Below, piece after piece: positions 7,712 to 17,174 of a DNA stretch of 64,000 nt. The notes under the pieces are model-generated. The model ran no database searches. It had not been told where the DNA came from and saw only the letters and a program-made list of their open reading frames with translations. This stretch comes from Pseudomaricurvus alkylphenolicus (lineage in GTDB: Bacteria; Pseudomonadota; Gammaproteobacteria; Pseudomonadales; Cellvibrionaceae): positions 62,001-126,000 of the forward strand of contig NZ_JAAQPI010000015.1 of assembly GCF_011683955.1 (NCBI RefSeq). The letters are read 5' to 3'. Within the stretch, counting starts at the first letter, position 1; each line of letters starts with the position of its first letter. Position numbers and translations under genes: made by a program.

Positions 7712-9175
7712 CTAGCGCTGGTATTTTTGGTAGGGGATTTGTTTTAAGTTGTAGTTAATCGCGCCAGGTGTGTTTACATAGTGTATTTCACCGGCAATCG
7801 GCGCGAATGCCGCCTGGAAGTGGTTAGTAGACTTAACGATTAAGGCACGTCTGGAGGAAGGGTCCAGACCAATATGGGCGAAGCCGTCCGGCGCGTACAT
7901 CTGGGTGCGTACACTGCCCATCACAATATCGACACCGCGGCCACGAACCCAGGCGGTATCGCCCATAGGCATTTCAACTAAATCCAAGACGTTCATCTGA
8001 CTGTCACAACTGACGCCCAATACCTCTACATCCAGATCCACCGGTGTGCCGGAGAATTGGCTGATCTTGCCACCGATTCGTAGCGTCAGGCGGCCGCCCA
8101 CACCCACTTGGTGGCAGGCCTTGACGGCTTCCGGGTCGAACACCAGGCCAATGGCCACGTCGCGAATCCCGGCGTCTAAAATCGCGTGTAGTAAAAAGGT
8201 GCTGTCAGAGGGCGCACCGCCGCCGGGGTTGTCAGCGATGTCCGCCAAGACACTTGGCTTAACGTTTTGTGGATCAGACCCGTTCGGATGATTGCTATAA
8301 CTGCACAGTTGCTCAATGGTCCGCTCGACCGTAATCGTTTTCAAGCCGGTCTCAGGCAGGATTCGCGCCAGATCCCTACCCACCTCCTCAGCCACCGCTT
8401 GGCCCAGCATCACGTCGTCGTCAGTGTAAACCAGCACCTTGGTACCGGCCTGCGGTGTATCTCCCCAGGGAAAACCGTGCACCAGTGAGATACTCAACAC
8501 GCCCTGCTGCTGTTCCCTCTCAAACAGGCTGTCCACAAAACCACGCATGGGTTGGTCCTGAGTCGGAAAGAACCCGGTGGTTTGACAGTCAAACACCACA
8601 GCGCAGGGACACAGATCGCCCTTGAGCATGGCGAACAGGATATCCAGTACTTCGGCGCTGCGCTCCAGTCCGTCAATGTGCGGATATTCTTTCATAAATG
8701 CCATGATGTCGGCGTACTCAACCATTTTGTCCGTCAGGTGCGCGTGTGGGTCCAGCACCGCGCCGATGGGCACCTCCGGTCCGACCAAAGCGCGAACCTC
8801 CCGCAGCAGGTCCCCCTCGCAATCGTCACATGCTGTCGACATCATGGCACCGTGCAGGCTCAGGAAAACCGCCTGCACGGGTAACTGCTGCCGCAACGCG
8901 CGTAACAATTCCTCTCGCAGACGCAGATAATCACCATGTTGTACAGGCGCACCGGGCGCGGCATCGGCAAATAAGCCGGCCACTAATTCCATACCCTCAC
9001 CCTGCACCCGTTCCAGCAACGGTTGCATACTGGAACGAACATTGCCCTGCTCGTCGTACACCATTCCGTTACCACGCTGCATACCACCTGCGACAAAACT
9101 CTGGTAACTGGTCGGAATATTGGAGAAGCTGTTAGTCTCGGTCATCAGCGCCGAGTAAAACACCTTGCCACTCAT
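7712..9175 (-). CDS. M81 family metallopeptidase (MlrC/microcystinase C-like), copy B
   Basis: A 487-residue protein of the M81 (DUF1485) family, whose best-known member MlrC cleaves linearised microcystin fragments with a zinc centre. Family features are the N-terminal ETNSFSNIPTSYQSF, LHGAMMSTACDDCEGDLL, the LDPHAHLTDKMVEYADI and KEYPHID segments that carry likely metal ligands, and the NPGGGAPSDSTFLL signature. There is no signal peptide, so it acts in the cytoplasm. It starts 2 bases after the stop of the upstream M81 gene, indicating translational coupling. The substrate is unknown; M81 members also occur in clusters for other amide-containing compounds. Confidence 0.85.
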   Translation of the reverse strand: MSGKVFYSALMTETNSFSNIPTSYQSFVAGGMQRGNGMVYDEQGNVRSSMQPLLERVQGEGMELVAGLFADAAPGAPVQHGDYLRLREELLRALRQQLPVQAVFLSLHGAMMSTACDDCEGDLLREVRALVGPEVPIGAVLDPHAHLTDKMVEYADIMAFMKEYPHIDGLERSAEVLDILFAMLKGDLCPCAVVFDCQTTGFFPTQDQPMRGFVDSLFEREQQQGVLSISLVHGFPWGDTPQAGTKVLVYTDDDVMLGQAVAEEVGRDLARILPETGLKTITVERTIEQLCSYSNHPNGSDPQNVKPSVLADIADNPGGGAPSDSTFLLHAILDAGIRDVAIGLVFDPEAVKACHQVGVGGRLTLRIGGKISQFSGTPVDLDVEVLGVSCDSQMNVLDLVEMPMGDTAWVRGRGVDIVMGSVRTQMYAPDGFAHIGLDPSSRRALIVKSTNHFQAAFAPIAGEIHYVNTPGAINYNLKQIPYQKYQR

Positions 9176-9177
9176 GG

Positions 9178-10644
9178 CTATATTTCCAGCAGCTCATCCA
9201 GCGGCCAGATAGGTCGCGGGAGATGCTGGTAATTGGCAGGGTCGATTTCCAGGGATAATCCGCCCGGCGTTTCACAGTAAAAAATCTTTTCCGCCAGCGG
9301 TGCAAACTGCTCGTAAAAATGCTGAGTGGATTTAACGATTAAGGCCCTCATGGAATGCGGGTCGATGCCAAAATCCGTAAAGCAGCTGGGACTGAACGCC
9401 TGGTTGCGAATGGAATTCACAATCACGACATTACCTTCCACCTCCAACGCTGCCGACAGACCGTGGGGCGCCACAAACCCCAACCCAACCTGTTCCAGAC
9501 CCTCCTCCACCTTGAGCACCTTGGCCTTTACGTCCAAGGGGGTGCCGGCCTCTGGCCCGGTTTTACCACCCAGCCGCAAACGCAGGCTCGCGCCCTCACC
9601 GGCAGCAGCGGCAAATTGTGCGACTATGGGGTCCCATAGCAAAGCCAAACCATAACCGCGCAGCCCCCGTTCAAGAATGGCCCGCAAGATAAACGTGGAA
9701 TCGCTGCCGGCACCACCCCCGGGATTATCGCAGGTATCGGCAATAACAAACGGTTTGTGGGAGCCAGTCGCCCCACGCTGTTCCACTTCTTCCAGAATCG
9801 GTTCAATGGGCTGTCGCAGGGATTTTGTCTCTTCCCTTGCTTCATAGAATAGATTCGCGAGGGTTTCCATTTCAGCGGCAATTTCCGTTCGCTCGCCGTT
9901 GGTGATTGCCAACACACCCGCACCAATATCCGGCATATCCGCCCAGCGAAAGCCGTGAATCAGCGACACACTCAACACCCCTGACTGATCCTGCAACGCC
10001 TGGGCCGCCGCATTGGCTTTCTCCATCAGCGGTTCGGTGGTGTAAAACATGCCCACCATAGGCATCCTGCGATAGTGGGTCACGGGCTGAATCTGCCCCA
10101 ACGCCGCCCGCTGCCCCAACCGGAACAGATCCAGCGCCCGCTCGTCAAAATCCACATGGGGGTAATGTTTACAAGCCATCAGACAGGCGGAGCGACACAT
10201 CAGCTCAGTCACATTGGCATGCAGATCCAACTCCGCTCCGATAAACGTTTTCTCGCCCACAATCTCACGGGCCCGCGACAGTAAATCCCCTTCGCAATCC
10301 TCGTAGCCCTCTGCCATCTGCGCACCGTGGAGAAAAAAGAACACCATATCCACATCGGTCTGAGCTCGCAGGTCATCAAGAATCTCATCGCGCAGCATCT
10401 CATAATCCCGGCGGTTACAGGGCGCACTGGGCTGCGCCCAGGCGTAGGTTGAGGCATACACCTGGTAACCCGCCTGCAGCCCTTGCTGCACAAACACGCG
10501 ATAACCATTAAGCGTCGCGCAAACCTCGTCCACCTGCCCATTTAACGGGCGGTGATACTGAAGCTCCTCAAAAGACTGGCGACTGGTGGGAATGGGAGAA
10601 AACGAACTGGTTTCGTGGTTCAAAGAGGCCACAAATATTTTCAT
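9178..10644 (-). CDS. M81 family metallopeptidase (MlrC/microcystinase C-like), copy A
   Basis: First gene of the M81 pair, 488 residues from the preferred start MKIFVASLNHETSSFSPIPT at 10644, which has GAGG 8 bases upstream; the longer frame to 10686 crosses the operator. It shares with its neighbour ETSSFSPIPTSRQSF, LHGAQMAEGYEDCEGDLL, LDLHANVTELM, KHYPHVDF and NPGGGAGSDSTFIL. The two proteins are diverged paralogues, so they may form a hetero-oligomer or handle different bonds. It is cytoplasmic, with no signal peptide. Transcription probably starts at the palindromic operator region 10678-10716, opposite the XRE-cupin regulator. Confidence 0.87.
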   Translation of the reverse strand: MKIFVASLNHETSSFSPIPTSRQSFEELQYHRPLNGQVDEVCATLNGYRVFVQQGLQAGYQVYASTYAWAQPSAPCNRRDYEMLRDEILDDLRAQTDVDMVFFFLHGAQMAEGYEDCEGDLLSRAREIVGEKTFIGAELDLHANVTELMCRSACLMACKHYPHVDFDERALDLFRLGQRAALGQIQPVTHYRRMPMVGMFYTTEPLMEKANAAAQALQDQSGVLSVSLIHGFRWADMPDIGAGVLAITNGERTEIAAEMETLANLFYEAREETKSLRQPIEPILEEVEQRGATGSHKPFVIADTCDNPGGGAGSDSTFILRAILERGLRGYGLALLWDPIVAQFAAAAGEGASLRLRLGGKTGPEAGTPLDVKAKVLKVEEGLEQVGLGFVAPHGLSAALEVEGNVVIVNSIRNQAFSPSCFTDFGIDPHSMRALIVKSTQHFYEQFAPLAEKIFYCETPGGLSLEIDPANYQHLPRPIWPLDELLEI

Positions 10645-10677
10645 AGGAAAACCTCGGGAAAAGACGAGCCAAACTGC

Positions 10678-10716
10678 AATATTCATATTTGATTAAATAA
10701 ACCATATAAGAATATT
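10678..10716. promoter_or_regulatory. Candidate operator between the M81 genes and the XRE-cupin gene
   Basis: AATATTC-ATATTT-GATTAAA at 10678-10697 is followed by a second box ACCATATAAGAATATT at 10701-10716. The first box matches the perfect palindrome AATATTC-N6-GAATATT at 23791 in its left arm, and both boxes have counterparts at 20634-20675. The site lies between divergent genes, one of which encodes a DNA-binding protein, as expected for an autoregulated cluster control region. Confidence 0.5.
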
Positions 10717-10795
10717 TATGAGTTAATGGAAAGTCAATTGATGATATGAGACCTTTACCTTAAAATTCCTGTTTTTGACCTCAGGAGCGGCCACC

Positions 10796-11485
10796 TTGGA
10801 GCCACAAACTGCACAATCCCCCTCCCCTCAGACCCCAAACCTGGGCACCAATCTCAAACGGCTGCGACAGGAAAAGGGCTGGAATGTGCAACAACTGGCC
10901 CGGGAGTCCGGCCTGCCACAATCGACCCTGTCGAAGGTGGAAAACAGCCTGATGTCTCTCAACTTCGAAAAACTCCTGCTTGTCGCCCGAACCCTGCAGA
11001 TCGACGTCGCCCGCCTGTTTGAAACCGAGGACGTCGCCGCCGGCCGCCAGATCATCACCGGCCGCCGCACCCTGGACGACAACGATACCAGCGCAATGTC
11101 CGTCAGCGAGCACTATCGCTTTCGCCACCTTTCCACCGGTTTGAAAAACCGCCTTATGATGCCCATGCTGTTCGAAATCGGCTCCGTCGAACCCGGCCAA
11201 CCCATCCCCATGATGGATGTGGTGGGTGAACGCTTCGCCTATGTGCTGGAAGGCCCAGTGGAATTTCACTGTGAGCACTACGAAACGGTTACGCTACAGA
11301 CGGGAGAGTCCATTTACGTGGATGCGGCAATGCCCCATGCGTTTGTTGCCCCCAACGGCACCCTGGCGCGGGTGATTACCGTGTTAACCAGTAAGGATGA
11401 GGATTATCTGGAGTTGGCGCGGAAGGCTTCGGCGCTGGGCGGGGATGATGCTTCTGAGGCGTTTAAGCGGCAGCGGCGGGGTTGA
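10796..11485 (+). CDS. XRE family regulator with C-terminal cupin domain
   Basis: A 229-residue regulator with an N-terminal XRE helix-turn-helix (NLKRLRQEKGWNVQQLARES then LPQSTLSKVENSLMSL, roughly residues 15-75) and a C-terminal cupin (PMMDVVGERFAYVLEG through AMPHAFVAPNG) that would sense a small molecule. I choose the TTG at 10796 because GGAG lies 8 bases before it; a TTG at 10775 lacks a site. Such proteins usually control adjacent catabolic or peptidase genes. It faces the M81 pair across a candidate operator, and the same motif recurs at 20.6 and 23.8 kb, so it is the best candidate for controlling the whole island. Confidence 0.85.
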   Translation: MEPQTAQSPSPQTPNLGTNLKRLRQEKGWNVQQLARESGLPQSTLSKVENSLMSLNFEKLLLVARTLQIDVARLFETEDVAAGRQIITGRRTLDDNDTSAMSVSEHYRFRHLSTGLKNRLMMPMLFEIGSVEPGQPIPMMDVVGERFAYVLEGPVEFHCEHYETVTLQTGESIYVDAAMPHAFVAPNGTLARVITVLTSKDEDYLELARKASALGGDDASEAFKRQRRG

Positions 11486-11486
11486 T

Positions 11487-11510
11487 AGGGGTGGAATCAA
11501 AAGCCACCCC
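11487..11510. terminator. Hairpin between convergent genes
   Basis: GGGGTGG, a nine-base loop, then CCACCCC form a GC-rich 7-bp stem exactly between the stop codons of the XRE-cupin gene and the convergent lipase-like gene. There is no T-run on either side, so bidirectional termination is plausible but unproven. Confidence 0.4.
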
Positions 11511-11513
11511 GGT

Positions 11514-13085
11514 TCAGGCTTCTCCGGCGGTGCTAACAGGCGGTTGCTGCCGGACAACAACCTGATTGTTATTGAGCATCAATTCAACCTCTTCAGACTC
11601 GATACCTTTAACATAGCGGTCCAGAAAGTGCCGACACAGGTTATTGACCGACATCAGCCCCGATTCGCCATCAATCGGGCCAATCCCCCATAACTTACGC
11701 AGCCAGCCTCTCGAAGCGATCATTTTGTCGGTAAAGGCCATATGCCCGGCGCCTTTTAGTACGATACGCCATACATCCGCCCTCTGGCCCCTTTGTTCCG
11801 GCGCTTCGTAGCAAAAATCGTTGCACATTAGGTTATTGGCGCAATTGGGGCCCGGTTCTGTCGCCATCGGATCTGCCATAGTCTTGAGTTGTTCGACCAA
11901 TAAAATCGGATCCCCATACAATTGTAAAAACGCTGTAGGTACGTTTTTATCGCGACGCTCATAGCTCCAGTTCATACCATCGAGATTGATACCGGCTTTG
12001 GCATCCGGGTCCCGAAAGCAGCATTCATGGGCAACCGATCCCCCCAGGGACATTCCGGCGTAGGCTCGATTTTCCAGATCAATCGACATCGCCAGGTCAT
12101 TGAGGTCACCGTTGCCCTGCCCGGGGTTTGCGATGTTCGATTTCAAATGGTTCACCAGCGCCAGAGAATCATCAGCCCAGTGCTGCGTCAGCTCAGAGGT
12201 ATACTGTCCATTCACTGCTACCAGCTCCTCAAGATACCCGCGTTTTTGCTCGGCGTCCTGACAGAGCTGAAAATTGGCGTAAGGTTTGTTGCTTTGGCCT
12301 TGCTGTTTCATTCGCGCAACAAGATCCGCGTCCAATGGGCATATGGATCCGTTTTTCCAGGCTACTCCACCGCTTTCCCCCGGATGAGCCAGTGAGCAGA
12401 CAATATAGCCATGGCTGGCGAGTTCTTCCATCAGTACCGTATTCTGCAGTGGCCAGAGCGCACCGCCGTGATTAAACACAATCAGTGGGAATTTACCCGG
12501 CTGAGCGGCGGTGTTTTGCAGACTGTGTGTGGCAACCAGTTGCCAGTGCTTGTCGAAAAATCCCGGCGCCCCCAGTGCCCTGTAGCTATTGGAAAAAGCC
12601 TGAGCTTCTTGCTGAGTGAAGTAGCGGTGCTGTGTACCCTCACGTGAATTCCGAGCCGGATACCAAATATAAGCCTGTAATGGTGAACGTGGTCCGGGAA
12701 ACTCAATTTGATGTCGGCCAACTCTGTATCGGCCTGTCGGATTCGGCAATTCGGGAATCGGCGAAAGCCACAACAGCCAGCTCGCCAATAGCGCGCTAAC
12801 GATAAATGTCACGAGTAACCACGAGGCCGGGGGACTGCCCGGTGAGAATAGCATTACAACCAGTAGTAATACCGACAAAACCCCAATCGGAGCACTCTGC
12901 CATCGGCCCTGGGCGGCGTAGCGCCAAACCAGGGCAGCATTGACGCCTGCCAGCAGAATGCTGGCTAACCCACTTTCTTGACTACTAAGTGCTATGGCAA
13001 TAAGCAATAACACCACGACAATTTTGTCCAACAGCAGTTCTCCGTTGCTTCTCCACAAGACGGGATACCCCTTACCCCAGGGCAC
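11514..13085 (-). CDS. Membrane-anchored alpha/beta hydrolase, PAF-acetylhydrolase-like
   Basis: Up to 523 residues. The first ~115 form several hydrophobic segments (for example IVVVLLLIAIALSSQ and LLVVMLFSPG), followed by an alpha/beta-hydrolase domain of the platelet-activating-factor acetylhydrolase type. Catalytic features are the strand FPLIVFNHGGALW, the nucleophile elbow GMSLGGS and the late KGAGHMAFTD with the presumed catalytic His. It could cleave an ester or amide at the membrane. The start is uncertain: the GTG at 13085 has a purine run too close, while a TTG about 18 codons inside has GGAG at good spacing. It is the last gene of the probable M19-to-lipase operon. Confidence 0.75.
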   Translation of the reverse strand: MPWGKGYPVLWRSNGELLLDKIVVVLLLIAIALSSQESGLASILLAGVNAALVWRYAAQGRWQSAPIGVLSVLLLVVMLFSPGSPPASWLLVTFIVSALLASWLLWLSPIPELPNPTGRYRVGRHQIEFPGPRSPLQAYIWYPARNSREGTQHRYFTQQEAQAFSNSYRALGAPGFFDKHWQLVATHSLQNTAAQPGKFPLIVFNHGGALWPLQNTVLMEELASHGYIVCSLAHPGESGGVAWKNGSICPLDADLVARMKQQGQSNKPYANFQLCQDAEQKRGYLEELVAVNGQYTSELTQHWADDSLALVNHLKSNIANPGQGNGDLNDLAMSIDLENRAYAGMSLGGSVAHECCFRDPDAKAGINLDGMNWSYERRDKNVPTAFLQLYGDPILLVEQLKTMADPMATEPGPNCANNLMCNDFCYEAPEQRGQRADVWRIVLKGAGHMAFTDKMIASRGWLRKLWGIGPIDGESGLMSVNNLCRHFLDRYVKGIESEEVELMLNNNQVVVRQQPPVSTAGEA

Positions 13086-13139
13086 CCTCTCTTACATCGC
13101 AGTTCACTATTCTCACTGACTTGACCCCCGTCTAACAGG

Positions 13140-14261
13140 TCACCAATTCGCCAGTCCAGCGATGGTACGGGAATAAATATCTTGCGAGTGTTTCAGCACC
13201 GCGCTGCGCCAAGAATGTGTTGAAGGATTTAATCGCTCCATCATCATTGTTCTCAAGGTAATCGCCTTGGGCGACTGAGGCTCTTCGCATTCACAGCGCA
13301 ACCAACGGTCAATCAACAAGGCCGGGATCACACTGCGATTGTCCACGGTTCCGATTTCAATCACCGTATCCACCACTTCAATGCCTTTGGCACGAAGTTC
13401 ACGGGCCATACCCTCATGCACGTGACCCACAAAGTCCGGCATGACGCCCTCGTCGTAGATACGATCAACCTCTACCGCGTTACCCCACCAGGCGACGCCC
13501 TGCGCGTATTCTTTGCTGCCTTTATCCAATTCAAGTAACACTGAAACTTCACCTGGCTCCCCCAACCCGGTGTGCCAGTCAATCAATACCACCTTCTCGG
13601 CGTGTAACAAATATTGTTCAACGATGGCCTGGAGATTCAATGTAGACCACTGCACCTCGGTACCGCAATAGATCAAACCATCGGGATGGCTCGTCTGACC
13701 GCCACCCATGGCAGTCATGGCTGCGGCTTTGTCGCTGTTTTGCATAAAGTGGTTATAGCGCTCCATGACGTCATCCAGAATATGTTCATCCAAGTCTGGC
13801 GTAAACAGGATGTCGTAGAGCTCCGCGTACAAGGGGTTGGGGCGTACAGGTCGACCGGTAGGCAGATAATTGCGATTGAGATCTACATTGTTTTCGTTGG
13901 AACGGCTGTAGTAGGCCGCGCCGTAGGGGTTGTTGGCATGGATCAGACAGACGGCAGTGTCTTGCGGTAGATGCTCAGGTCCGCCATCGGCGATCCAGAG
14001 TAACTGACCGGCGACACCGCAAAAATATTCCTGGCCGTGAGTGCCGGAGATGGAGACAAAAACACGTTTGGCATCGCGGGGACCAAACCAGCCCACATCG
14101 GTTGACAGATCTCCGTCATCAGGGCCTTTGATGGCTGGATTGATTCGAACATCCAACTCACCACCCGCTTGTTCAACAGCCTCAGCGAACCACTGACGGC
14201 CTTCGGCGTAGTTTTGGGGAAAGCATTGATATTTTTGAAAAGGGTACTTCTGAAAATGCAC
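13140..14261 (-). CDS. DUF2817 family (M14-like) zinc carboxypeptidase-fold protein
   Basis: A 373-residue protein of the DUF2817/M14-like family. It shows SISGTHGQEYFCG with the HxxE zinc pair, NNVDLNRNY, and LIDWHTGLGEPGEVSVLLEL, where the later His completes the zinc site and a downstream Glu would be catalytic. I set the start at the GTG at 14261 because AGGAG lies 7 bases upstream; the frame runs open 30 codons further without family similarity. It has no signal peptide and so is likely a cytoplasmic peptidase or amidase. It sits in the same operon as the serine hydrolase, transporter and TonB receptor. Confidence 0.8.
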   Translation of the reverse strand: MHFQKYPFQKYQCFPQNYAEGRQWFAEAVEQAGGELDVRINPAIKGPDDGDLSTDVGWFGPRDAKRVFVSISGTHGQEYFCGVAGQLLWIADGGPEHLPQDTAVCLIHANNPYGAAYYSRSNENNVDLNRNYLPTGRPVRPNPLYAELYDILFTPDLDEHILDDVMERYNHFMQNSDKAAAMTAMGGGQTSHPDGLIYCGTEVQWSTLNLQAIVEQYLLHAEKVVLIDWHTGLGEPGEVSVLLELDKGSKEYAQGVAWWGNAVEVDRIYDEGVMPDFVGHVHEGMARELRAKGIEVVDTVIEIGTVDNRSVIPALLIDRWLRCECEEPQSPKAITLRTMMMERLNPSTHSWRSAVLKHSQDIYSRTIAGLANW

Positions 14262-14360
14262 GGTATTCTCCTGTTTACTATTTCGGTGGATTTGAGACTC
14301 GCAGGGTGCGATTGACTGACGCTGCCGTGAAGGCAGGAGTCCAGATAGCATTGACTGTTT

Positions 14361-15752
14361 TCAGGTTTCTCGGTTGAATACGCGCATTCCCGTAAACAGC
14401 ACTTGAGGCAATCCCTCTGCATCTGGCTGCAAGAACCCATAGATAGTTGGGTATTCGCTACCGGGTCTGGACGCCAGAAAACGGTGATCACCGGCATATT
14501 CGAGCGACAAAGGTGCTTCTTCCAGTAGCAAGTCATCAATACGATTGCTGGTGGCGACGGTTAACTTGCCCTCTTTAACGAGAACTCTGGATACGCCACC
14601 GAGGGAATGGTACTTCCCCTCATAAATGGAAAGATCTTGCGGCTGTTGGTTGGAAATCTCGGGAGCGGGAAACATCTTTACGCCCGTCAACTGATCAAAG
14701 CTCCGGGAAAACACATCCATCATCAGGTCGTTAGCCGCACCGCCATTAACCAGAAGCGCACCGATGGTACCGGTCTCGCGATGCACCCGCAAATAGGCAC
14801 ATTGCCCTATGGTGGCACCGTCATGGCCAATCAGTTCGCCGCCTTGCCCTTGGGCCAGAAACCAACCCAGAGCCCAGCGGTTAATATCCCTTGCGGGAAC
14901 CGGCACATCTACTTGGGGAGTTTGCATTGTCGCTACAGATGGTTCGGATAGAATTCTGTGCCCGCCAGTATCAACTCCGCCATCCAAATGCATACGTGCA
15001 AAGGTCACCAGATCCACTGCCGACATCATGGGGGTTGCGCCTGCTGGACCCGTGGTCGTGGGGATGGTGTAAATGGTATCGAGTTTGCGGGAATCACCGG
15101 GGCTTTCCGGGTCCGGTACATGTCCAGCTGAAACGGACCGGTCCACTAGATCCGAGGGATCACTGGCGGCGTTTTGCAATCCCAAAGGTTCAAACAAAAA
15201 CTGCTTTAACGCCTCATCGTAAGTCAGGCCGGTAACCACTTCGATGATTCTACCGGCAATCACGAAGCCTGTATTGCAATAAGAAAACCCTTTATTCAAA
15301 GGATGAACTTGAGTCAGCAACGCACAGCGGTCCACATACCGGGCAAGGTTATCGGGGCCACTGCCGCAGTCCGTCATAAAATCTCCGCCAAGACCACTGG
15401 TGTGATTGAGCAGATGGCGTACAGTAACATTTTTGGTAACCATCAGATCCGCAACGCGAAAATCCGATAAATAGTGACGCACCGGCAGATCAAGTTCCAC
15501 CAGTCCTCTGTCAACCAGCTGCATGATCAACGTAGCCGTTAACACTTTGGTTACCGAGCCGATCTGGAACAGCGATTCATCCTTAACCGGCTCGCCCGTT
15601 TCCACATTCAGGACACCACTGGTTGCCGACTGTAGTGTTCCATCGTGCCAGAGTGCAAAGGCAGCACCCGGGGTTTTACGTCGAACGATGGCTTCGTCCA
15701 ACAGAGTTTGCAGTTGTTCCGTTTTTATCGTCATAGCGTCGTCAAGCATCAA
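14361..15752 (-). CDS. Serine hydrolase of the beta-lactamase/D-aminopeptidase (S12, class C-like) family, copy 1
   Basis: A protein of about 460 residues with the class C beta-lactamase fold used by D-aminopeptidases, esterases and MlrB. The nucleophile motif S66-V-T-K69 follows FQIG, the second motif is Y158-C-N160, and the third motif region is GHDGATIGQ. Residues beyond about 360 form a separate small C-terminal domain. No signal peptide is present, unlike true beta-lactamases, so it would act on imported compounds in the cytoplasm. Start is uncertain between the TTG at 15752, an ATG one codon later and an ATG at 15734; none has a strong ribosome site. It starts 12 bases after the transporter gene. 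Confidence 0.85.
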   Translation of the reverse strand: MMLDDAMTIKTEQLQTLLDEAIVRRKTPGAAFALWHDGTLQSATSGVLNVETGEPVKDESLFQIGSVTKVLTATLIMQLVDRGLVELDLPVRHYLSDFRVADLMVTKNVTVRHLLNHTSGLGGDFMTDCGSGPDNLARYVDRCALLTQVHPLNKGFSYCNTGFVIAGRIIEVVTGLTYDEALKQFLFEPLGLQNAASDPSDLVDRSVSAGHVPDPESPGDSRKLDTIYTIPTTTGPAGATPMMSAVDLVTFARMHLDGGVDTGGHRILSEPSVATMQTPQVDVPVPARDINRWALGWFLAQGQGGELIGHDGATIGQCAYLRVHRETGTIGALLVNGGAANDLMMDVFSRSFDQLTGVKMFPAPEISNQQPQDLSIYEGKYHSLGGVSRVLVKEGKLTVATSNRIDDLLLEEAPLSLEYAGDHRFLASRPGSEYPTIYGFLQPDAEGLPQVLFTGMRVFNRET

Positions 15753-15764
15753 ATCAATTGAAAA

Positions 15765-17108
15765 TCAGGCGGCCGCCGCCAGACGTTCGTCCAGTTGTGA
15801 CCGAATCTGCCGATGGCTGCGATCATTCATCGGAAATTTCCAGAGTAAAAGCAGTCCCGGCAGAAACAGCAACGTCGGCAGAATACAGAAGCCAATCTTT
15901 AACCCGGTAATGGCCTCCGGAGAATTGGTTACGGCTCCGGGCTGGTAGCCCCAAATACCAATTAACATCAGTGCCAGGGGCCCACCAATGGCAGAAGTGC
16001 CTTTGTTGATCAACGCCATAAACGCGTAGTATTGGCCAGATCTGTTTTTGCCGGTTTTGTACTCATCGTAGTCGATAATATCGCCGAGAATCGTAGGCAT
16101 GGAGACCATCAATAGAGGGAAAAAAATACTGAGTACAGAGTAGTAAATCATCATCGGCCAGAAGGCACCTTCGCCTGGGTCAATAAACCAGGCTACCGGC
16201 ATCGTCAGAGCAAAAATGCTGAAGGCCCCGGCCGTAGCTTTGTACTTATCGAATCGAGTCAGCCACCAGACCCAGAATGGCAGGCTTAGCGGCGCCAGAA
16301 TAACGGATGGCATAAACAGTTCCGTGTAGCGATCGCCAATTTGCAAATAGGTATCCACATACATAAACGTCAACACGCCGGTAAAACCGCCTCCCAGACC
16401 AATGCAGAGATACAAGGCGATAAAGTACTGGAAAGGTTTGTTGAGTTTGATCGACCCCCACAGCTCGCGAATGCGAGGTTCTTCCTGATCTTCGTCCGTT
16501 TCGCCATGGGGTACAAACAGCAGTGCCAATATCGTCGAAACCGGTATCGCCACCGCCATAATGATGGCGATAACACCCAGCACCTGAAAGTTCATACTGC
16601 CGCCCGAGCCCGGCACCAGTGACGGCATCAGTGTAAACACAATGCCCCCCAACAAGGTGGCACCACTGCGACTGGCATTGATTTTCGCCCGTTGTGCGGA
16701 ATCGCGGGATAATTCCAGTGCCCAGGCCACGTAGGGAATTTCCAACACCGTCCATGCCAGATACAGCAACAGTGAAAAACCCAAAAAGTAAGCCATGGAA
16801 GCCGACTCGCCGGGGGTATAGAGAAAATACACAGCCACCACTGTCATCGCGGAGCCGACGGCAATCCAGGGTTTGCGTTTGCCGAACGGTGTGCGGGTGC
16901 GATCTGACATGTACCCGATCAAGGGATCGGTGATGGCATCGAACAGGCGGGCAATCAGCAGCACGGTGCCAATAATGGTCAGGTCCAGCCCAAACTCTTC
17001 AGCGTAGAGCGATGGGACAATTCCTGTGATGGGGCCGTGCATAACCGCTGACACCATGGCCGGCAGCGCAAATAGCAGCAGTTGTTTGCTACCGATTGGT
17101 ATTGACAT
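15765..17108 (-). CDS. MFS transporter of the GPH (glycoside-pentoside-hexuronide:cation symporter) type
   Basis: A 447-residue inner-membrane carrier with about 12 hydrophobic segments. The GPH/MFS_2 signature is clear in the N-terminal half: ARLFDAITDPLIGYMSDRTR then TPFGKRKPWI, and later IPYVAWALELSRDSAQRAKI. The start MSIPIGSKQ at 17108 has AGGA 9 bases upstream; 14 extra in-frame residues further up are unlikely to be translated. GPH carriers are best known for sugars, but here every neighbour is a peptidase or hydrolase and an outer-membrane receptor, so the substrate may be the peptide-like compound broken down by the island. It lies 66 bases after the TonB receptor gene. Confidence 0.87.
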   Translation of the reverse strand: MSIPIGSKQLLLFALPAMVSAVMHGPITGIVPSLYAEEFGLDLTIIGTVLLIARLFDAITDPLIGYMSDRTRTPFGKRKPWIAVGSAMTVVAVYFLYTPGESASMAYFLGFSLLLYLAWTVLEIPYVAWALELSRDSAQRAKINASRSGATLLGGIVFTLMPSLVPGSGGSMNFQVLGVIAIIMAVAIPVSTILALLFVPHGETDEDQEEPRIRELWGSIKLNKPFQYFIALYLCIGLGGGFTGVLTFMYVDTYLQIGDRYTELFMPSVILAPLSLPFWVWWLTRFDKYKATAGAFSIFALTMPVAWFIDPGEGAFWPMMIYYSVLSIFFPLLMVSMPTILGDIIDYDEYKTGKNRSGQYYAFMALINKGTSAIGGPLALMLIGIWGYQPGAVTNSPEAITGLKIGFCILPTLLFLPGLLLLWKFPMNDRSHRQIRSQLDERLAAAA

Positions 17109-17174
17109 AAAACGTCCTAGTGCAAAGTGTACACAGGGAGCTGCCAGCACAGCTCCCGATCAGGCAGACCTGTT

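Noticed and set aside
7712-10644. Naming the M81 genes mlrC and the island a microcystin pathway
   Set aside because: No MlrA-type membrane protease is present, M81 members have varied substrates, and there are two M81 copies and extra peptidases not found in the mlr cluster.
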